The position numbers were made by a program, and so were the translations under genes. Below the pieces are notes generated by a model. It saw only the letters and a list, made by a program, of their open reading frames with translations. It had not been told where the DNA came from and did no database searches. This document shows, piece after piece, positions 1 to 6,659 of a DNA stretch of 10,397 nucleotides. Position 1 is the stretch's first letter. Every line of letters starts with the position of its first letter. This DNA is from JAICLL01 sp035252155 (GTDB taxonomy: Bacteria > Planctomycetota > Planctomycetia > Pirellulales > JAICIG01): positions 1 through 10,397 of the forward strand of contig DATFDL010000402.1 of assembly GCA_035252155.1 (NCBI GenBank), read 5' to 3'.

Positions 1-80
1 ATCCGTATGCGGAAGCCCTGTCGCTCTCCCGCAGCAATCGCGGCCTCGATGTGCTTGTTGGGATGCCTCGGTCGCGCCAT
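1..80 (-). CDS. Small conserved hypothetical protein, 5' end only (cut by window edge)
   Basis: Read on the minus strand, an ATG at 80-78 opens a frame beginning MARPRHPNKHIEAAIA and continuing GERQGFRIR to the window edge, 25 full codons without a stop. The start resembles small planctomycete proteins I remember as beginning MARPRHPNK-IE-AI, followed by a 'GWR' strand and a HAWG motif, of the HicA-like mRNA-interferase size class. The HAWG part would lie outside the window, so the family call rests on the first 25 residues only. Two residues seem to be missing compared with the remembered pattern around AIA-GERQGF, which may be normal variation or early decay. A weak AGG lies just upstream of the start. 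A 19-codon open frame (159-100, MKSPKIVELNMVNMGASRR) precedes it by 19 bp and could be the remnant of a partner gene, but this is weak. The gene is divergent from the small gene at 254-451. Confidence 0.4.
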   Translation of the reverse strand, partial: MARPRHPNKHIEAAIAAGERQGFRIR

Positions 81-168
81 GACCTGGATTAGCGAGTTGT
101 CACCGTCTGCTTGCGCCCATGTTCACCATGTTCAATTCTACAATCTTCGGGCTTTTCATGCGATATGG

Positions 169-197
169 CTCGCACGCGGCGCAGTGGGGGTTAGAAT
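169..197 (+). promoter_or_regulatory. Possible sigma70-like promoter for the small gene at 254
   Basis: TAGAAT (192-197) differs from the -10 consensus at one base. CTCGCA (169-174), exactly 17 bp upstream, matches the -35 consensus at three of six. The spacing would put the transcript start about 50 bp before the ATG at 254. Planctomycete promoters are poorly defined and this is a pattern match only. A short hairpin (GGCAG 208-212 / CTGCC 219-223) would lie in the leader. Confidence 0.22.
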
Positions 198-253
198 AGA
201 TTGCTTAGGCAGGAATCTCTGCCAACCGCTCGTCTGCCGAACGGCCTTGCAAC

Positions 254-451
254 ATGAAACGACCGCCGCTTGCCCCGCCCGATTACGTCGATCCGGTGAT
301 CGAGGTCTATATGAAAGACGTCGACCGCACGTTGCTGCGCGAGAACCTTAAACTCACCGTTCAGGAGCGGTTGGAAAAGCTCATGAACTTTACGGCGTTT
401 CTCGACGAGTTACGCAAGGGCAGCCAGTCGCGGAAAACCGATGAGTCCTAG
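254..451 (+). CDS. Small conserved hypothetical protein, putative first gene of a nucleotidyltransferase-type pair
   Basis: This frame encodes a 65-aa soluble, charged protein with no signal peptide or membrane segment. Its core, PPDYVDPVIEVYMKDVDRTLL (about residues 8-28), is followed by RENLKLTVQERLEKLMNF and an amphipathic C-terminal helix ending in a basic tail. I recognise the pattern 'DPVIE-Y-KDVDRTLLRENL--T-EERL' from short planctomycete proteins, normally about 60-80 aa, that sit directly before a nucleotidyltransferase-fold gene. The paired arrangement suggests a toxin-antitoxin-like module, but the role of the small protein is not established. Here the stop overlaps the next start by 11 bases (ATG at 441), as expected for a coupled pair, yet that second gene is broken. 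The ATG is chosen because the conserved core begins right after it. There is no clear Shine-Dalgarno. It may be expressed but without a working partner. Confidence 0.65.
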   Translation: MKRPPLAPPDYVDPVIEVYMKDVDRTLLRENLKLTVQERLEKLMNFTAFLDELRKGSQSRKTDES

Positions 452-530
452 ATTTCAAGATCTTCTGCCACTGCTGGCGTTGCACGGAGCGATAAGTTAT
501 CGTCGGGGTACGGCAGCCGCGAGGGCTGCC
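441..530 (+). pseudogene. Broken 5' remnant of a nucleotidyltransferase-like partner gene
   Basis: The frame starting at 441 reads MSPRFQDLLPLLALHGA, which matches the typical opening of small nucleotidyltransferase-fold proteins (F-DLL-LL--HGVEF-VVGG-AA). After HGA it loses the pattern, but the +1 frame at 496-507 reads VIVG, and from 507 the original frame resumes with GTAAARAA. Joined, the pieces give HGA..VIVGGTAAARAA, the expected glycine-rich strand-turn of the fold, so two small compensating indels around 490-507 are the simplest explanation. The rest of the gene, including the catalytic acidic residues, is absent: the secreted amidohydrolase starts at 556. Its 11-base overlap with the upstream small gene fits a former two-gene module. 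The alternative is that the resemblance is chance over about 25 residues; part of the GTAAARAA stretch is also a perfect hairpin (512-530). Confidence 0.42.
512..530. repeat. Perfect 7-bp hairpin upstream of the amidohydrolase gene
   Basis: GGCAGCC (512-518) and GGCTGCC (524-530) are exact inverted repeats separated by a 5-base loop, GCGAG. There is no T-run after it, so it is not a standard intrinsic terminator. It lies 25 bp before the ATG at 556 and 12 bp before the CGAGGA ribosome-binding site at 543-548. It could therefore be a 5' UTR structure or the scar of a small palindromic element in the broken gene. Confidence 0.5.
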
Positions 531-555
531 TTGCGCACACTTCGAGGATTGCTTA

Positions 556-3500
556 ATGAAACGGCATTGGCATGCTTGGTTCGGGGCACTGATGGTCATT
601 GCGGCAATGGCCGCCCAGGTGTCGGCCGACGTGCCGACCACCACGCCCGCCGCCGGACTGCGTGAAGGCGCGCCGGCCGCTCATGCGTTTACCGGCGCGC
701 GCATCGTCGTCGCGCCCGGCGAAGTGATTCAGCGCGGTACGCTGGTCATTCGCGACGGGGTGGTCGTGGCCGTCGGCGCCGAGGTCGCTCCGCCTGCGGA
801 CGCTCGGGTTTGGAAGCTCGACGGCAAGTCGATCTATCCCGGCCTGATCGACGCCTACGGCGAACTGTCGGCCGAGGCCTCGCGGTTGGGCAGCTCGGAG
901 CGGCACGGGGCGGGCTATTGGAACGCCCACGTCGTGCCGCAAATCAATGCCGACGCCCGCTACACACTCGACGCCGAGATCAACAAAAAGCTCCGCTCGC
1001 AGGGCATTGCCGCCCGGCTGCTGGCGCCATCGACGGGCGTCATCAAAGGCGTCAGCACTTTGGTAGCCACGGGCGACGAGACCGGGCCGCGCTCGATTCT
1101 CAAGGGGCAGGTGGCCCTGCATTTGATGCTGACGCCGGCCCAACGCGCCCGCGACAACTATCCGATGTCGCCGATGGGCGCGATGGCGCTGGTGCGGCAG
1201 GCGCTGTGCGACGCCCGCTGGTACGCCGCCGCCTGGCATGCCTACGACGACGACCGCAATCTGCCGCGGCCCGAACGTAGCGACGCGTTGGCCGCGCTTC
1301 AACCCTATACGGCCGCCAAGGCGCCGGTGATGTTTCAAACCAGCGACGAGCTTTATCTGCTGCGGGCCAAGCAGGTGGCCGACGAGTTCGGTCTGCAGGC
1401 CGTCATCCGCGGCTCGGGCCGCGAGTATCGGCGAATTGACGCGGTGAAAGCGGCCGGACTGCCCGTCGTGCTGCCGCTCAATTTTCCTAAGGCCCCGCGG
1501 GTGGCGACGCCCGAGGCGGCCATGTCGGTTTCGCTCGAACGGCTGATGCACTGGGACCTGGCGCCGGAAAACCCCACCCGGCTCGACGCGGCCGGCGTGA
1601 AGATCGCCTTCACGTCGTTCGGCCTGAGCGACTCCGGCGCGTTCCTGGCCGCAGTCCGCAAAGCGGTTCGTCGTGGGTTGCCATCCGAGTCGGCCCTGCG
1701 GGCCTTGACCGTCATGCCCGCCGAACTGTTTGGCATGAGCGAACGGATCGGCACGCTCGCGCCCGGCAAGCTGGCCAGCTTTGTAATCGCCGACGGCGAT
1801 CTGTTCGACGCAAAAACCAAAGTACTCGAAACGTGGGTGGACGGCCGCCGCTATGAGATCGATACCGCCCCATTGGCCGACCTGCGTGGCAATTGGCAAC
1901 TGCAACTTGCCCGGACCGACGGTGGCAGCGAAACTCTGACGATGGACCTGGCCGGCGAGCCGGGCAAACTCTCAGGTAAGATCAAGCGGGGCGATCTGGA
2001 AACTTCGCTCACTCGCGTGGCGCTCGAAGCCTTGCAGTTGACCGCCAGCTTCAAGGCCGAGCCGCTGGGCTGGCCGGGCGTCGTGCAGATCAGCGGCACG
2101 GTATCGGCCGGCGACACCCAGTCGATCGAGCCGGTCGCGCCGAGCTGGCTCGGGTTTGTGGTATGGGCCGATGGATCGAAATCGTCGTTGCGCGCGACGC
2201 GTCTCCCTCTCCCTGTGGGAGAGGGCGGGGGTGAGGGGGCGCAGCCGGGCGATGCAAATCCGACGAAGGCGCCCGCCGACGAAAACGAAGCGCGGGCCGC
2301 ACTCTATGCCGTCAATTATCCGCTCGGCGCCTTCGGTGTCTCCGGCCCGCCGGACCAGCCGCCCGCCGTCGCGTTTCAGCACGCCACAATCTGGACGAGC
2401 GGCCCCAATGGCAAGCTCGAAGACGCCACGCTCGTTATTACCGCGGGCAAGGTGACCGCCGCCGGCCGCGACGTGGTCGTTCCCGAGGGGGCCACCGTCA
2501 TCGACGCCACCGGGAAACACATTTCGCCGGGCATTATCGACTGCCACTCGCACGTGGCCACCGACGGCGGCATCAACGAAGCGGCCCAAACCATCACCGC
2601 GGAAGTGCGGATCGGCGATTTTATCGACCCCAACGACGTGCAGATCTATCGGCAATTGGCCGGCGGCGTCACCACGGCGAATGTCTTACATGGTTCGGCC
2701 AACACGATCGGCGGCCAGAATCAGGTTGTCAAGTTCCGCTGGGGCGCGCTGGCCGATGAGATGAAGTTCGCCGGCGCGCCGCCGGGCATCAAGTTCGCGC
2801 TGGGCGAAAACGTCAAGCAGAGCAACTGGGGCGACCAGTTCCGCAGCCGATATCCACAGACCCGAATGGGCGTCGAGCAACTCGTCCGCGACGCCTTTAT
2901 TGCCGCCCAGCAGTATCGCCGACGCTGGGCCGAATGGCGCGAAAAACCGAGCGGACTTCCGCCGCGCGTCGATTTGGAACTGGAGCCACTGGTCGAAGTG
3001 CTTGATGGTAAACGGCTGGTTCACTGCCACAGCTACCGCCAGGACGAGATTCTGGCGTTTCTCCGCGCTTGTGAAGAGTTCTGCGTGAAGGTCGGCACGC
3101 TGCAACATATTCTGGAGGGCTACAAGCTGGCCGACGCCATCGCCAAGCACGGCGCGGGGGCCTCGAGCTTTTCTGATTGGTGGGCATACAAGTTCGAGGT
3201 ACTCGACGCCATTCCGTATAACGGCGCGCTGCTGCATCAGGCCGGCGTGGTGGTGTCGTTCAATTCCGACGATCCCGAGCTTGCCCGGCGGCTCAATCTC
3301 GAGGCGGCCAAGGCTGTGCGGTACGGTGGCATCGACCCCGTCGAGGCGTTGAAATTCGTCACGCTCAATCCGGCCAAGCAACTCGGTATCGACGGGCAGG
3401 TCGGCTCGCTCGAGCCGGGCAAAGATGCCGACTTGGCGGTCTGGAGCACCTCGCCGCTTTCGAGCTACGCCTGCTGTGAGCAAACCTGGATCGACGGCCG

Positions 3501-3690
3501 CAAATATTTTGATCGCCAGGACGATCTGCGCCGCCGCGGCGAGACGGCCAAGATGCGGGCCGCCTTGGTCCAGCGCGTGCTGGCGTCGGGCGAAGAGACC
3601 GCGGGGCCGGACGACGACCAAAAAGAGCGATATCCGCGCGAGGACGAGTTTTGTCCGCATGGGCATGAGCATGATTGGGTGGAGGAGTAG
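556..3690 (+). CDS. Secreted tandem-domain amidohydrolase (one degenerate, one intact module)
   Basis: The protein is 1044 aa. An N-terminal signal peptide (basic MKRHWH, hydrophobic to about residue 20, likely cleaved after QVSA) predicts export. Residues about 44-432 form a first amidohydrolase-like module: the N-terminal beta part ends in YPGLIDA (95-100) and the C-terminal part has 'GTLAPGKLASFVIADGD', but the HxH expected after D99 is replaced by Y101 and E103. Residues about 440-545 are a beta-rich spacer. A low-complexity linker (550-600) follows, part of it coded by a palindromic repeat. Residues about 605-1010 are a second, intact module: D662-C-H664-S-H666, a candidate Glu ligand E751 (ALGENVK), H823-C-H825, H851 (LQHILEGYK) and D905/D906 (FNSDDPE). 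It ends in a His/acid-rich tail (CPHGHEHD). These are metal-dependent hydrolases of the imidazolonepropionase/prolidase-like group; the substrate cannot be told. CGAGGA (543-548) supports the ATG. The next gene follows without a gap. Confidence 0.96.
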   Translation: MKRHWHAWFGALMVIAAMAAQVSADVPTTTPAAGLREGAPAAHAFTGARIVVAPGEVIQRGTLVIRDGVVVAVGAEVAPPADARVWKLDGKSIYPGLIDAYGELSAEASRLGSSERHGAGYWNAHVVPQINADARYTLDAEINKKLRSQGIAARLLAPSTGVIKGVSTLVATGDETGPRSILKGQVALHLMLTPAQRARDNYPMSPMGAMALVRQALCDARWYAAAWHAYDDDRNLPRPERSDALAALQPYTAAKAPVMFQTSDELYLLRAKQVADEFGLQAVIRGSGREYRRIDAVKAAGLPVVLPLNFPKAPRVATPEAAMSVSLERLMHWDLAPENPTRLDAAGVKIAFTSFGLSDSGAFLAAVRKAVRRGLPSESALRALTVMPAELFGMSERIGTLAPGKLASFVIADGDLFDAKTKVLETWVDGRRYEIDTAPLADLRGNWQLQLARTDGGSETLTMDLAGEPGKLSGKIKRGDLETSLTRVALEALQLTASFKAEPLGWPGVVQISGTVSAGDTQSIEPVAPSWLGFVVWADGSKSSLRATRLPLPVGEGGGEGAQPGDANPTKAPADENEARAALYAVNYPLGAFGVSGPPDQPPAVAFQHATIWTSGPNGKLEDATLVITAGKVTAAGRDVVVPEGATVIDATGKHISPGIIDCHSHVATDGGINEAAQTITAEVRIGDFIDPNDVQIYRQLAGGVTTANVLHGSANTIGGQNQVVKFRWGALADEMKFAGAPPGIKFALGENVKQSNWGDQFRSRYPQTRMGVEQLVRDAFIAAQQYRRRWAEWREKPSGLPPRVDLELEPLVEVLDGKRLVHCHSYRQDEILAFLRACEEFCVKVGTLQHILEGYKLADAIAKHGAGASSFSDWWAYKFEVLDAIPYNGALLHQAGVVVSFNSDDPELARRLNLEAAKAVRYGGIDPVEALKFVTLNPAKQLGIDGQVGSLEPGKDADLAVWSTSPLSSYACCEQTWIDGRKYFDRQDDLRRRGETAKMRAALVQRVLASGEETAGPDDDQKERYPREDEFCPHGHEHDWVEE
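2203..2239. repeat. GC-rich palindromic dispersed repeat, in frame inside the amidohydrolase gene
   Basis: CCCTCTCCC (2205-2213) and GGGAGAGGG (2217-2225) form a perfect 9-bp inverted repeat with a 3-base loop, TGT, followed by CGGGGGTGAGGG. I recognise this composite from memory as a dispersed intergenic repeat seen in several bacterial phyla. Here it is read through without a frameshift, giving LPLPVGEGGGEGA (residues 550-562) in the linker between the beta-rich spacer and the catalytic module. Gly/Pro/Glu-rich peptide of this kind is tolerated in a linker. Copy number cannot be determined from one window. Confidence 0.7.
3681..3687 (+). promoter_or_regulatory. Ribosome-binding site inside the end of the upstream gene
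   Basis: GGAGGAG at 3681-3687 is the strongest Shine-Dalgarno sequence I see in the window. It lies in the last codons of the double amidohydrolase (the final Glu-Glu), and the TAG stop at 3688-3690 is followed immediately by the ATG at 3691. This arrangement predicts translational coupling of the two genes and fixes the start of the second. Confidence 0.72.
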
Positions 3691-5022
3691 ATGGTAAACA
3701 AGATCATAGGGTTGGTGGTGTGCGTCGACCTGTTCGCTGGCCTGGCCCACGCTTCGCCCGAAATTCCCGGCGCGGCCCAAGACCATCCCATCGCCTTGAT
3801 CGGCGGAACGGTCCATCCGGTCTCGGGTCCGGAGATCGAAGGCGGCACGCTGCTCTTCGACGGCGGAAAAATCATCGCCGTGGGCAAGGACGCCGCGTTG
3901 CCGGCCGGCGTCGAGAAGATCGATGCGACCGGCAAGCACATTTATCCCGGCTTGATCGACGCCTTCACGTACCTGGGGCTGACCGAAATCGCATTGGTCC
4001 GGGCGACCAACGATCACTCGGAGACAGGTCGGATCAATCCCAACGCCAAAGCCCAGGTGGCCATCAACCCCGACAGCGAGCTGATACCCGTGGCCCGTTC
4101 AGGCGGCGTGCTCAGCGTGCTCACGGTGCCGGGGGGCGGATTGATCTCCGGCGCTTCCGCCCTGGTTCAGTTAGACGGCTGGACTTGGGAAGAGATGACG
4201 CTCAAGCCGGTGGCGGGCGTTCACGTGCGCTGGCCGCAGATGGCGCCGGTCTTTACTTGGTGGCAAGAGATGTCGGCCCAAGAGCAACTGCAAACACGCG
4301 ACAAGGCGCTGGAAGAGATTCATCGCACGTTCGACGAGGCCCGCAGCTATGCCGCTGCTCGGCGGGCAGCCGGCGAGCAGCCCTCGCCGCACGACTATAA
4401 TGCCCGTTGGGAGGCGCTGACTCCGGTGCTCGACGGCAAGCTGCCGCTGGTGATCGAGGCCGACGAGATCCAGCAGATCCAGTCGGCCCTGGCGTTCGCC
4501 GAGCGTGAGAAGATCAAGATCATCCTGGCCGGCGGATACGACGCGCCGGAGTGCGTCGATCTGCTCAAAAAGCTCAACGTATCCGTGATCGTGGGAGGCG
4601 TGCATCGCCTGCCGCGTCGGCATGACGACCCCTATGATGCCCCGTTTACCGTGCCGGCTCGGTTGCACGCGGCGGGCGTTCGGTTCTGCATCGCCAGCAA
4701 CGAGCGGGCCTCGATGGTCCGTAATCTGCCGTATCACGCCGGCACCGCGGCGGCGTTTGGCCTGCCGCCCGCCGAAGCCATCAAGGCGATCACCCTTTAT
4801 CCAGCCCAGATCCTGGGCGTGGGCGACCGTCTTGGCTCGCTCGAAGCGGGCAAAGACGCCACGTTGATCGTAACCACGGGCGATCCGCTGGAGGCGCCTT
4901 CTCAAGTGACGCTGGCTTACATCCAAGGTCGTCGCGTGGAGTTGAACGATCGTCAGAAGCGGCTGTGGGAAAAATACAAGGAAAAGTACCGCCGGCTGGG
5001 CGGGGCCGCACCGGCACTGTAG
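3691..5022 (+). CDS. Secreted amidohydrolase-like protein lacking the HxH metal motif
   Basis: The protein is 443 aa with an N-terminal signal peptide (MVNKIIGLVVCVDLFAGLAHA, cleavage likely after AHA). The N-terminal beta region reads 'ALIGGTVHPVSG' and 'GGTLLFDGGKIIAVGKDA'. It ends in YPGLIDA, but the catalytic HxH is replaced: after D90 come A91, F92, T93, Y94. The C-terminal part is typical of the superfamily (AITLYPAQILGVGDRLGSLE, then AGKDATLIVTTGDPLE), and a basic helical tail closes the protein. The HCH and DDP motifs seen in module 2 of the upstream protein are also absent, so hydrolysis by the usual binuclear mechanism is unlikely. It resembles module 1 of the upstream protein more than module 2, suggesting a shared non-catalytic type, perhaps a structural partner or a binding protein. 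The start follows the previous stop directly and has a strong GGAGGAG site, so the two are made together. Annotation pipelines would probably call it simply 'amidohydrolase family protein'. Confidence 0.95.
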   Translation: MVNKIIGLVVCVDLFAGLAHASPEIPGAAQDHPIALIGGTVHPVSGPEIEGGTLLFDGGKIIAVGKDAALPAGVEKIDATGKHIYPGLIDAFTYLGLTEIALVRATNDHSETGRINPNAKAQVAINPDSELIPVARSGGVLSVLTVPGGGLISGASALVQLDGWTWEEMTLKPVAGVHVRWPQMAPVFTWWQEMSAQEQLQTRDKALEEIHRTFDEARSYAAARRAAGEQPSPHDYNARWEALTPVLDGKLPLVIEADEIQQIQSALAFAEREKIKIILAGGYDAPECVDLLKKLNVSVIVGGVHRLPRRHDDPYDAPFTVPARLHAAGVRFCIASNERASMVRNLPYHAGTAAAFGLPPAEAIKAITLYPAQILGVGDRLGSLEAGKDATLIVTTGDPLEAPSQVTLAYIQGRRVELNDRQKRLWEKYKEKYRRLGGAAPAL

Positions 5023-5024
5023 TC

Positions 5025-5057
5025 CCGGTCCTTGTGGCCGGTTATTCTGCATTTTTT
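5025..5057 (+). terminator. Possible intrinsic terminator after the amidohydrolase operon
   Basis: CCGGTC (5025-5030) pairs with GGCCGG (5036-5041), including one T-G wobble, across the loop CTTGT. The stem begins 3 bp after the stop codon and is followed by a T-rich stretch ending in six T (5052-5057). The T-run is interrupted close to the stem, so strength is uncertain. Three GCATTTT units follow (5049-5055, 5064-5070, 5071-5077). The position between convergent genes fits termination. Confidence 0.35.
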
Positions 5058-5096
5058 ACTTTCGCATTTTGCATTTTGACTTCCGGCGCACGGGAT

Positions 5097-6551
5097 CTAC
5101 AGCGTTTCGAGGAAATCGTAGATCCACGGATGCGTCCAGGGATTCCAGGTGGGATAGCTCACCGATAGGACAGAAAACCCCAACAAAACCAACGCCAGCC
5201 AGCGCGACCCGCGGCGAGCGCCGGCCGCGTCGGCGGCGGGCAGCATGCCAACCAACCAGAGCGGCGCCAACCAAAACGCCCAACGAAAACCGCTGGTCAT
5301 GCCGCCATAGTTGCGGTCGTCTAAGGGCCGCGTGAGATAAAACACCAGGCAGACCGCCGTCACCGAGGCGATCAACAGCCCCAAGGCCCGCCAATTGGGG
5401 TCGCCGCGCGCCAGCATCAGCCCCAGACCCGCAAAGCTGAGCACCCACACGGGCGTCAGCGAAAAAATGCCGTGATGCCCAATCAGAACGTGAAAGGCGT
5501 AGGCTGCCACGTCGGGCTCACCCTGGTCGATCGGGCTGCGTGCCTCGCGCTTCGACCAGTAGCTGTCGCGTGCTTTTCCCTCGCGGATGAATTTGTAGTC
5601 ATACCAGTTGTCGCCCGGCTGGCGATGGGCGTAGGGCGGACTCCACGAATGATGCGCCACATAGTTCAGGCCGAACGATACGCCCGCCACGAGCAGCGCC
5701 GGCGGCACGAACGCTAACAGCGCGGCGCGTGGCGCTTTCCAGATCAATCCGACCGTCACGGCCGCAGTGAAGGCCAGCGCTGGCAGCTCATTGGCCGCTG
5801 CAAAAGCGGCGAAGAATCCAGCGATCGTGAACCACCGTAATCGCCGCTCGCCGTCGTACCAGATGCGCAGCGCCGCGTCGAGCGCCACCGCTGCGCTGAC
5901 CGCCGCCGTCAGATGGTTGTTGATCGCCACGGCGAACGTCGACAAAAAGGTGCCGAACGCCGCACAGGCAAAGACGAACAGCCGGCCCCAATCGGTCGCG
6001 CCAAACCGCTCGGCCAGCCGGGCGATCACCAGAAAATAAACGATCATCGGCAGTACGCTGAACGTGATGATGATCAGCCGGCCAATCGCGTAAGGATGTT
6101 CGGCCAGGGTGGCGCCGGTGAACCGGTAGATCAGCCAGTATTCGCCGGCCATTAGCGTGGCCAGCAGCGGCGGCTTGCTGGAGTAGAGATGTCCCTCTTC
6201 GGCGCCGGGCGCCTCGCGGCCCAACTCGTCGTGCTTGACCATGTCGATCGTGTCCCAGTTGGGCTGGCCCACAATCGCGTCAATTTGGTAAGTGCCGTGC
6301 TCGACCAGCGAGCGCACGGTACACCAGCGGCTGCGATCGTTGCCGCTGAGAAAGGGCCGCTGCTTTTGCCAGTCGGCCCGTTTTTCCTTGTCCTTGAGAT
6401 GTTTTTCCAGCCGGATGTAATCGACGGAGTTGACCGCTAGAATTCGCCCCACCATGCCGCCGATGCTAACGACCGCCAGCACGGCGTAGACGCCGCGCCG
6501 CAAGCGGGCGTGGGGATCGTCAATGTTCGCATCCACCGATCGAGTGCTCAA
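5097..6551 (-). CDS. Polytopic membrane protein, GT-C / glycosyltransferase-39-like
   Basis: The protein is 484 aa and strongly hydrophobic. A cytoplasmic N-terminus precedes TM1 (about 19-40). An external loop (about 41-135) carries LVEHGTYQID (82-91) and YSSKPPLL (123-130). Roughly nine further membrane segments follow at about 154-176, 187-209, 211-231, 239-271, 276-298, 363-381, 386-406, 422-440 and 450-466, with a second large loop at about 300-355. The 'YSxKPPLL' motif after an acidic loop resembles the KPP region of GT39/ArnT-like GT-C enzymes, which transfer sugars from polyprenyl-phosphate donors at the outer membrane face. Donor and acceptor are unknown. Other notable motifs are GHHGIFSLTP (358-367) and RNYGGMTSGFRW (413-424), plus an aromatic tail, NPWTHPWIYDFLE. 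No ATG is available near the start: TTG at 6551-6549 is used here and GTG at 6536-6534 (codon 6) is an alternative. The gene is convergent with the amidohydrolase operon, about 75 bp away. Confidence 0.88.
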   Translation of the reverse strand: MSTRSVDANIDDPHARLRRGVYAVLAVVSIGGMVGRILAVNSVDYIRLEKHLKDKEKRADWQKQRPFLSGNDRSRWCTVRSLVEHGTYQIDAIVGQPNWDTIDMVKHDELGREAPGAEEGHLYSSKPPLLATLMAGEYWLIYRFTGATLAEHPYAIGRLIIITFSVLPMIVYFLVIARLAERFGATDWGRLFVFACAAFGTFLSTFAVAINNHLTAAVSAAVALDAALRIWYDGERRLRWFTIAGFFAAFAAANELPALAFTAAVTVGLIWKAPRAALLAFVPPALLVAGVSFGLNYVAHHSWSPPYAHRQPGDNWYDYKFIREGKARDSYWSKREARSPIDQGEPDVAAYAFHVLIGHHGIFSLTPVWVLSFAGLGLMLARGDPNWRALGLLIASVTAVCLVFYLTRPLDDRNYGGMTSGFRWAFWLAPLWLVGMLPAADAAGARRGSRWLALVLLGFSVLSVSYPTWNPWTHPWIYDFLETL

Positions 6552-6658
6552 CGCGGGGCTTTCAATTGCGGTGGCTGGGGCAGAAGCTGGCCGCGGTCGA
6601 GATCGTATCGCGAGAACGCAGGAAAGACCAGCGCTGCCGGGGCATCGCCGCGACAGGC
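6548..6658 (-). pseudogene. Possible 3' remnant of a gene cut off by the palindromic repeat
   Basis: On the minus strand, reading from the edge of the 99-bp palindrome, one frame gives GDAPAALVFPAFSRYDLD, then RGQLLPQPPQLKAPR and a TGA at 6550-6548. The peptide looks protein-like and its third codon positions are about two thirds G/C. Its TGA overlaps the TTG start of the membrane protein in the string TTGA, as in translationally coupled genes. The frame has no credible start: upstream it runs into the repeat. I infer a truncated upstream partner gene whose end is retained; chance openness over 37 codons is the alternative. Confidence 0.28.
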
Positions 6659-6659
6659 C

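Noticed and set aside
100..159. A 19-codon minus-strand frame, MKSPKIVELNMVNMGASRR.
   Set aside because: It is too short and has no clear ribosome-binding site or recognised homologue; mentioned only as context for the gene at 80-1.
7..351. Plus-strand open frame of 114 codons at the left edge.
   Set aside because: It overlaps the better-supported genes at 80-1 (minus) and 254-451 (plus), and its product has no recognisable pattern.
553..1905. Long open frame on the minus strand opposite the double amidohydrolase (450 codons), with similar ones opposite 2686-4017 and 8294-10237.
   Set aside because: They are antisense to clearly coding genes with recognisable domains. Their products are Arg/Gly/His-rich without motifs, the usual artefact of high-GC coding DNA.
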